This document shows, piece after piece, positions 59,407 through 64,000 of a DNA stretch of 64,000 nt. The stretch is from Palsa-513 sp036510225 (GTDB taxonomy: Bacteria > Actinomycetota > Thermoleophilia > Solirubrobacterales > Solirubrobacteraceae), in assembly GCA_036510225.1 (NCBI GenBank), contig DATCEH010000097.1:1-64000 (forward strand), written 5' to 3'. Positions within the stretch are counted from its first letter, which is position 1; the number at the start of each line of letters is the position of its first letter. The translations under genes and the position numbers were made by a program. The notes beneath the pieces are model-generated. The model was not told the DNA's origin and searched no databases. It saw only the letters and a program-made list of their open reading frames with translations.

Positions 59407-59767
59407 CTGCTTCCTCCTTGGCCACGGCCTGCTCCGCCTTGGACGTCCGGCCGACGGCCGCCGCGAGGGCGATGTCCGTGACCTCGATGCGGGTCAGCTC
59501 CTGACGGTGGCCGTTACGCCGCTTGTAGCCGCGCTTGGGCTTGAACTTGAAGACGCGAAGCTTCTCGCCACGCTCGTGGGCGAGAATCCTGGCCTCGACC
59601 TTGACCCGGTCGAGCGAGTCGGTGTCGAACACCGTCTCCTCCGAGCGGAGCAGCAGCGCCTTCAGCGCGACGGTCGCCCCCTCGGCTTCGGGCAGGCGCT
59701 CGACGAGCAGGGTCTGACCCTTCTCGACCCGGTACTGCTTGCCCCCGGTCTTGACGATTGCGTACAT
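59396..59767 (-). CDS. rplU: 50S ribosomal protein L21
   Basis: A 123-residue large-subunit protein that binds 23S rRNA with L20. MYAIVKTGGKQYRVEKGQTLLVERL and KPKRGYKRRNGHRQELTRIEV are diagnostic; a C-terminal Glu/Ala tail (SKAEQAVAKEEADGS) is longer than usual. ATG 59767 is chosen; the upstream extension belongs to rng. The ribosome site AGAGG lies within the end of rng, which stops four bases earlier. Confidence 0.97.
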   Translation of the reverse strand: MYAIVKTGGKQYRVEKGQTLLVERLPEAEGATVALKALLLRSEETVFDTDSLDRVKVEARILAHERGEKLRVFKFKPKRGYKRRNGHRQELTRIEVTDIALAAAVGRTSKAEQAVAKEEADGS

Positions 59768-59771
59768 GTGA

Positions 59772-61679
59772 CTAGACCTCTTCTGGCGCCGCCGGCGCCG
59801 TTGCCGTTGCGGCGGTGCGACGCCGGCCGCCTCTGCGGCCGCGGCGCCTGGTCGGCGATTGTACGTCATCGGGCTCGGCGTCGTCCGGCCCGTCCGCGCG
59901 GTCGCTGCCGATCAGCGACGCGACCGCAGCCGTGCGGCCGACCTCCTCGATGCGGACCATCAGCTTCTGGCCGACGTGAGCTCCGCCGTCGGTCACCGAG
60001 ATGATGTACCCGTCGATCTTCGCGACCGCGTCATCGACGTTGTACATGTGCGGCTCGACGATCTCGACGAGCACCTCCTCGCCCGGACGGAACGGCACGG
60101 CCCGCTCCTCGACCTCCTCGCGGCTGCCCTCGAGCGTGACCGCCAGGTGGTTGAGGGCGAGACCCTCCGAACCCTCGAAATGGAAGAACTTCCCGGTCTG
60201 GGCCTCGAGCGCCCGCAGGACCCGGGCGCCATGGCCGGTGAACTGGACTGTCACGCGGGGGTTCATCTGGACGAGGAACGCCTCGACGTCGGGCTTGGCC
60301 GCCGCGATCTCCCGCAGACGCCGTTCGAACTCGATCGAGATCGTCTCCTCCGACCGGATCACGCCCTCTCCGTCGCAGGTCGGGCACGGCCGGCTCATGA
60401 TCTCCCGCACGCCCTCGGTCACATTCTGCCGGGTCATCTCGACCAGCCCGAGCTTGGAGATCTCGGCCGTGAAGGTCTTCGTCCGGTCCTCGTCGAGCGC
60501 CGCCCGCAAGGTCTTCATCACGGCGTCCCGATTGCGGGCCCGCGACATGTCGATGAAGTCGATCACGATGATCCCGCCGATGTCCCGCAGCCGGAGCTGG
60601 TTGACGACCTCCTCGGCCGCCTCGAGGTTCGTCTTGGTGATCGTGTCCTCCAGCCGAGCCCCCTTCCCCCGGCCGATGAACGACCCGGAGTTGACGTCGA
60701 TCACGGTCAGCGCCTCGGCCATGTCGATCATCAGGTAGCCGCCGCTCGGCAGGTCGACCCGCCGGTTCATGACCCCGTCGAGCACCTCGTCCACGCCATA
60801 GGAGTCGAACAGCGGCTTGTCGCCGTCCCAGAGCTCGACCCGATCGACCAGCTCGGGCGCCGTCCGCGAGAAGAACGAGACCAGCCGGTGGTGCTGCTGC
60901 TCGTCGTCGACGACGGCCCGCTCGAAGTGGGCCGAGAAGATGTCGCGCACGACGCGGACCGAGAGGTCGGCCTCCTGGAAGACGAGCGCCGGCGACGCCG
61001 TCTCGGCGACGCGCTTCTCGAGGACCTCGTGCAGCTTGAAGAGGTACTGGAGCTCGCGCTCGAAGTCGGCCCGGGTCGCCCCGTGGGCCGCCGTCCGGAC
61101 GATCGCCCCGCCGCCGCGCAGGTCGAGCTTCGCCGTCTCCTTGCGCAGCCGCTCGCGCTCCTTGTCCTCGAGTCGCCGCGACACGCCGACGCCTTCGCCG
61201 CTCGGCGCGTAGACCATGTACCGGCCGGCGATCGTCAGCTCCATCGACAGGCGGGCGCCCTTCGTCTTGAGCGGGTCCTTGACGACCTGGACGACGACCT
61301 CCTGGCCCGGCTTGAGCAGGTCGGAGATGTTCTGGCCGTCGCGGGCCGCGCCCCGGCCACGCCGGGGGGCCTCGACGCCGGGCAGGATGATCTCGTCGAC
61401 GTGGAGGAAGCCGTTCTTCTCGAGGCCGATGTCCACGAACGCGGCCTCCAGGCCGCCGAGCACGTTGTCGACGACCCCCTTGTAGATATTGCCGACGATC
61501 GACCGGGCTCCCCGGCGTTCGAGGTAGAGCTCGGCGACCCGGTAGCCCTTGGCCGCATCGGCCGGGCGGGCCCGTTTGGTGCCGGTCTGCTTGCGTGACG
61601 CCGCGGGAGTTCCGCTCGCCTCGAGCAGCGCGACCCGCGTCTCACCGCGGTCGACGCTGACAAGTACTTGTTTCTTCAC
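59772..61679 (-). CDS. rng: ribonuclease G/E family endoribonuclease with TRAM-like C-domain
   Basis: A 635-residue RNase E/G. S1 region (about 45-125) with VGNIYKGVVDNVLGGLEAAFVDIGLEKNGFLH; RNase H/DNase I-like core with MIDMAEALTVIDVNSGS and IIVIDFIDM (catalytic Asp pair); zinc link CPTCDGEG. After the family end, about 535-600 form an extra module (EVLVEIVEPHMYN, AKIDGYIISVTDGGAHVGQKLMVRIEEVGRTAA) with the pattern of a TRAM RNA-binding domain, then a basic RRRGRRGGRRR tail. Processes rRNA and mRNA. It lies between rodA and rplU, an order conserved in related bacteria. ATG 61679. Confidence 0.95.
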   Translation of the reverse strand: MKKQVLVSVDRGETRVALLEASGTPAASRKQTGTKRARPADAAKGYRVAELYLERRGARSIVGNIYKGVVDNVLGGLEAAFVDIGLEKNGFLHVDEIILPGVEAPRRGRGAARDGQNISDLLKPGQEVVVQVVKDPLKTKGARLSMELTIAGRYMVYAPSGEGVGVSRRLEDKERERLRKETAKLDLRGGGAIVRTAAHGATRADFERELQYLFKLHEVLEKRVAETASPALVFQEADLSVRVVRDIFSAHFERAVVDDEQQHHRLVSFFSRTAPELVDRVELWDGDKPLFDSYGVDEVLDGVMNRRVDLPSGGYLMIDMAEALTVIDVNSGSFIGRGKGARLEDTITKTNLEAAEEVVNQLRLRDIGGIIVIDFIDMSRARNRDAVMKTLRAALDEDRTKTFTAEISKLGLVEMTRQNVTEGVREIMSRPCPTCDGEGVIRSEETISIEFERRLREIAAAKPDVEAFLVQMNPRVTVQFTGHGARVLRALEAQTGKFFHFEGSEGLALNHLAVTLEGSREEVEERAVPFRPGEEVLVEIVEPHMYNVDDAVAKIDGYIISVTDGGAHVGQKLMVRIEEVGRTAAVASLIGSDRADGPDDAEPDDVQSPTRRRGRRGGRRRTAATATAPAAPEEV

Positions 61680-61697
61680 GAGACATATCCGTTCTGG

Positions 61698-62870
61698 TTA
61701 GAAGCGCAGCACACGGCCCTTGAGCGCAGCCGACGTGCGTGCCTGCACGTAGATCGACTGCAGGAGACCGAGTGCCAGGAATGTGGTGAGCACGGATGAG
61801 CCGCCGTAGCTCAGCAGGGGCAGCGTCACGCCGGTGATGGGCATGATGCCCACCGTCATGCCGACGTTGACGAACACCTGAAACATGAACATCGCGACGA
61901 TTCCGCCGGCGATCAGCGCGCCAAAGAGGTTCTTGGCGATCGTCAATATTCGAAGCGTGCGCCAGATCAACAGCGCGTACAGCGAAAGTACGAGGGCAGC
62001 GCCGACGAAGCCGTACTGCTCGCCGATCACGGCGAAGATGAAGTCGGTCTGGTCCTCGGGGACAAATTTGAGCTTCGTCTGCGTGGCCGCGTTCCCCCGG
62101 CCGGTCTTCTGACCCGAGCCGATCGCGATCTTTGACTGGATCTGCTGATAACCCTGTTGAGCCGGGTTGTCGGTCGGGTGCAGGAAGGCCGTCAGCCGAT
62201 CGACCTGGTACGGCTTGAGCACGTGGACGCCGGCCGCCGGCGCGGCCACCAGGACCAGCGCGATCGCGACGATCCCGAGCGTGATCAGCGCGGCGAAGTG
62301 CTTCCACGACGTCCCCGCGACGAAGAGGATCGCCAGGGCGACGACGACGTAGACCATTCCCGAGCCGAGATCCGGCTGGGCGATCACGAGCATCGCCGGA
62401 CCGAGCGCGAGCAGCATCACCCGCGCGGTCGTCTCCCGCTGGGAGAGCCGGCGGGAGCGGTCGACGACGGCCGAGGCGAGGAAGACGATCAGCAGCACCT
62501 TGCCGAGCTCGGACGCCTGGAAGGAGAAGAACGGAAGCGAGATCTCCCGCGTCGCCCCGAGCGTCGAGCGCCCGAGTCCGAGTACGAGCACGATCGACCC
62601 GATCAGGATCGCGTAGAGGCCGTACTTCAGCTCACGCAGACGGGAGTAGTCGATCCGCGCGAGAGCGACCATCAGGGCGACCCCGACAGCGAAGTAGATC
62701 CCCTGGCGCTCGGTGTAGTAGTGGCCGGCCGTCGCTCCACCGAGGCAGACCAGCGAGCAGACGGCCAGACCGAGCGCGGCGACCATCAGCAGCGGATCGA
62801 ACGGCAGCGCGATCGACCGCGGCCTGGCGATCGTCGGCATCTCGCCGGATTGGATTGGCGTTGTGTTCAT
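61698..62870 (-). CDS. rodA: peptidoglycan glycosyltransferase RodA
   Basis: A 390-residue SEDS-family polymerase that, with PBP2, elongates the cell wall. Ten helices; PDLGSGMVYVVVALAILFVAG and the C-terminal GITGVTLPLLSYGGSSVLTTF-like segment (PITGVTLPLLSYGGSS) are signatures. The start ATG 62870 overlaps the mrdA stop by one base (TGATG), so the pair is coupled. Start region MNTTPIQSGEMPTIARP is short and cytoplasmic. Together with mrdA it implies rod-type elongation machinery. Confidence 0.95.
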   Translation of the reverse strand: MNTTPIQSGEMPTIARPRSIALPFDPLLMVAALGLAVCSLVCLGGATAGHYYTERQGIYFAVGVALMVALARIDYSRLRELKYGLYAILIGSIVLVLGLGRSTLGATREISLPFFSFQASELGKVLLIVFLASAVVDRSRRLSQRETTARVMLLALGPAMLVIAQPDLGSGMVYVVVALAILFVAGTSWKHFAALITLGIVAIALVLVAAPAAGVHVLKPYQVDRLTAFLHPTDNPAQQGYQQIQSKIAIGSGQKTGRGNAATQTKLKFVPEDQTDFIFAVIGEQYGFVGAALVLSLYALLIWRTLRILTIAKNLFGALIAGGIVAMFMFQVFVNVGMTVGIMPITGVTLPLLSYGGSSVLTTFLALGLLQSIYVQARTSAALKGRVLRF

Positions 62871-64000
62871 CAGAGCGTCTGCGAGCTTCCCTTGACGACC
62901 TTCTTCGTGATGCCGAACCACTGTGACAGCATCAGCCGCACCGCCGGCGCCGCCGACTGGTCTCCGAAGCCGCCCTTCTCGATCGTCATCGCGATCACGA
63001 TCGGCCGTTTCGGGTCCGGCGCGTAGGCCACGTACCACGCCTGGTCGTTGGACCCGACCGCGTGCTGCGCCGTGCCGGTCTTTCCGTAGACGGTCTTCGG
63101 AAAGCTCCCGAACACATCGTAGGAGGTACCGCCTGGTGCCTGTGCCGCCTCGTGGAGTCCCTGCTCGATGACCTGCTGGTTGGCCTGGCTGAACTTGATC
63201 GTCCGCGCCGCCGGCGGGTCGATCTTCTGGATCAGCCGGCCGTCGTTGTCGTCGATCGCGAGCCCCAGGTGCGGCGTCGGGACGCGGCCGTTCTCGAACA
63301 GCGTCGAGTAGGCCACGGCCAGCTGGAGCGGCGTCGCCAGGAAGTCGCCCTGGCCGATCGCGAAGTGCATGTTGTCGCCCGTCACCCAGGTCCGCGTCGG
63401 ATCCGAGATGTAGCCGCAGATCTGCGGACCCCGCTTGCCGTACTTCTTCAGGCAGCCGTACTGCTGCGCCTCGACGGTCTTCAGCCACGCCGCGTCCGGG
63501 ACGACGCCCGCGAACTCGCCCGGCAGGTCGATTCCCGTCGAGCGCCCGAAGCCGAACTTCCGCGCCCACGACTGGATGATCGGCCCCTGCGGGTTGGCCT
63601 CCTCGCCGAGCGTGAAGAAGTACAGGTCCGAGGACTCCTGGATCGCCGTCGGCATCGTCAGCTCGCCGAGCACCTCGGGGGGATTGCCAGAGTTGCAGAA
63701 GGGCTCGTGGTCACGGCCGACCTTGATGCAGCCGGTGTCGTTGAACGGCGTCGTGGCCGTCGTCAGCCCGTCCTGGAGCGCGGCCATCGCGGTCACCAGC
63801 TTGAACGTCGAGCCGGTCGGATAGGCGCCGTCGGTCGCCCGGTTGAGCAGCGGCGCGGTCGTCGAGGTGAGCTCCTTCTCCTCCGCCGGGGTCACCGGGT
63901 GCGTGTAGATCGACGGGTTGTAGCTCGGCAGCGAGCCCATTGCCAGCACCTGCCCGTTGCGCGGGTCGAGCGCGACGAAGGCGCCGGCGTCGCCCGCGTT
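62870..64000 (-). CDS. mrdA: penicillin-binding protein 2, 3' part (5' end beyond window)
   Basis: The frame is open to the window end, so the N-terminus is missing. The 377 residues present are the transpeptidase domain: AFVALDPRNGQVLAMGS, SxxK in PTGSTFKLVT (active Ser), a SSD motif (IQESSDLYFFTL) in the SxN place and KTGTAQ (VYGKTGTAQHAV). It cross-links peptidoglycan during lateral growth. It overlaps rodA by one base. Note that the second motif is SSD rather than SxN, seen in other PBP2. Confidence 0.95.
   Translation of the reverse strand, partial: NAGDAGAFVALDPRNGQVLAMGSLPSYNPSIYTHPVTPAEEKELTSTTAPLLNRATDGAYPTGSTFKLVTAMAALQDGLTTATTPFNDTGCIKVGRDHEPFCNSGNPPEVLGELTMPTAIQESSDLYFFTLGEEANPQGPIIQSWARKFGFGRSTGIDLPGEFAGVVPDAAWLKTVEAQQYGCLKKYGKRGPQICGYISDPTRTWVTGDNMHFAIGQGDFLATPLQLAVAYSTLFENGRVPTPHLGLAIDDNDGRLIQKIDPPAARTIKFSQANQQVIEQGLHEAAQAPGGTSYDVFGSFPKTVYGKTGTAQHAVGSNDQAWYVAYAPDPKRPIVIAMTIEKGGFGDQSAAPAVRLMLSQWFGITKKVVKGSSQTL

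Overview
The window is high-GC bacterial DNA that looks like an actinobacterium of the class Thermoleophilia (Solirubrobacterales-like). This is an inference from three things: the gene order lepA ... murJ, rpsT, holA, leuS, rsfS, nadD, proA, proB, obgE, rpmA, rplU, rng, rodA, mrdA; the many GTG starts and 1- to 4-base stop/start overlaps; and the abundance of secreted immunoglobulin-like, collagen-like and Ala/Gly-rich proteins. No species is named because nothing in the sequence allows it.

Left part (1-24 kb) is mostly envelope and secreted functions: the end of a beta-propeller protein, a polytopic membrane protein, a secreted Leu-rich protein with a good promoter and terminator, a membrane-anchored family 2 glycoside hydrolase converging on a polysaccharide deacetylase, a lipoprotein/membrane-protein pair, a Gly-rich lipoprotein followed by an MprAB-like two-component system, a minus-strand pair of small secreted proteins (one frameshifted), and a translationally coupled secreted subtilase / Ig-repeat protein / lipoprotein operon (18480 down to 14370). 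Then come another secreted Ig-like protein, an overlapping fructosamine-kinase/LMW-phosphatase pair (probable protein deglycation), and a collagen-like secreted protein.

Right part (24-64 kb) is a conserved housekeeping backbone, all minus strand except rpsT, carrying at least four accessory insertions. Insert 1 (25.7-34.5 kb, between lepA and murJ): VapBC remains, an orphan PIN toxin, a relic copy of an HD-hydrolase gene, a repeat-rich secreted protein, a PLD-like/HD pair, a tRNA-like relic and a large LuxR-type ATPase regulator. Insert 2 (36.5-41.0 kb, between rpsT and holA): a small membrane protein, a damaged aldehyde dehydrogenase facing a GAF-domain regulator across an array of GTTGC half-sites, and a frameshifted gene of DUF4259/Imm26 type. 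Insert 3 (44.6-52.6 kb, between leuS and rsfS): photolyase, tRNA-Ala(GGC), and a three-gene minus-strand cassette made of an 882-residue protein with a permuted NlpC/P60-like core, a FAD-linked sugar-lactone-oxidase-like enzyme and a three-helix membrane protein. Insert 4 is a short-chain dehydrogenase between obgE and rpmA. The window ends inside mrdA (penicillin-binding protein 2), upstream of rodA.

The strongest candidates for something undescribed are the 46.4-52.2 kb cassette beside tRNA-Ala, the coupled protease/Ig-protein/lipoprotein operon, and the GAF regulator that has a winged-helix C-terminus where AcoR-type proteins carry a sigma-54 ATPase. Five genes or gene pieces show frame lesions (13.2, 26.2, 27.0, 38.1, 40.6 kb); some sit in short homopolymers, so sequencing or assembly error must be excluded before calling all of them pseudogenes.
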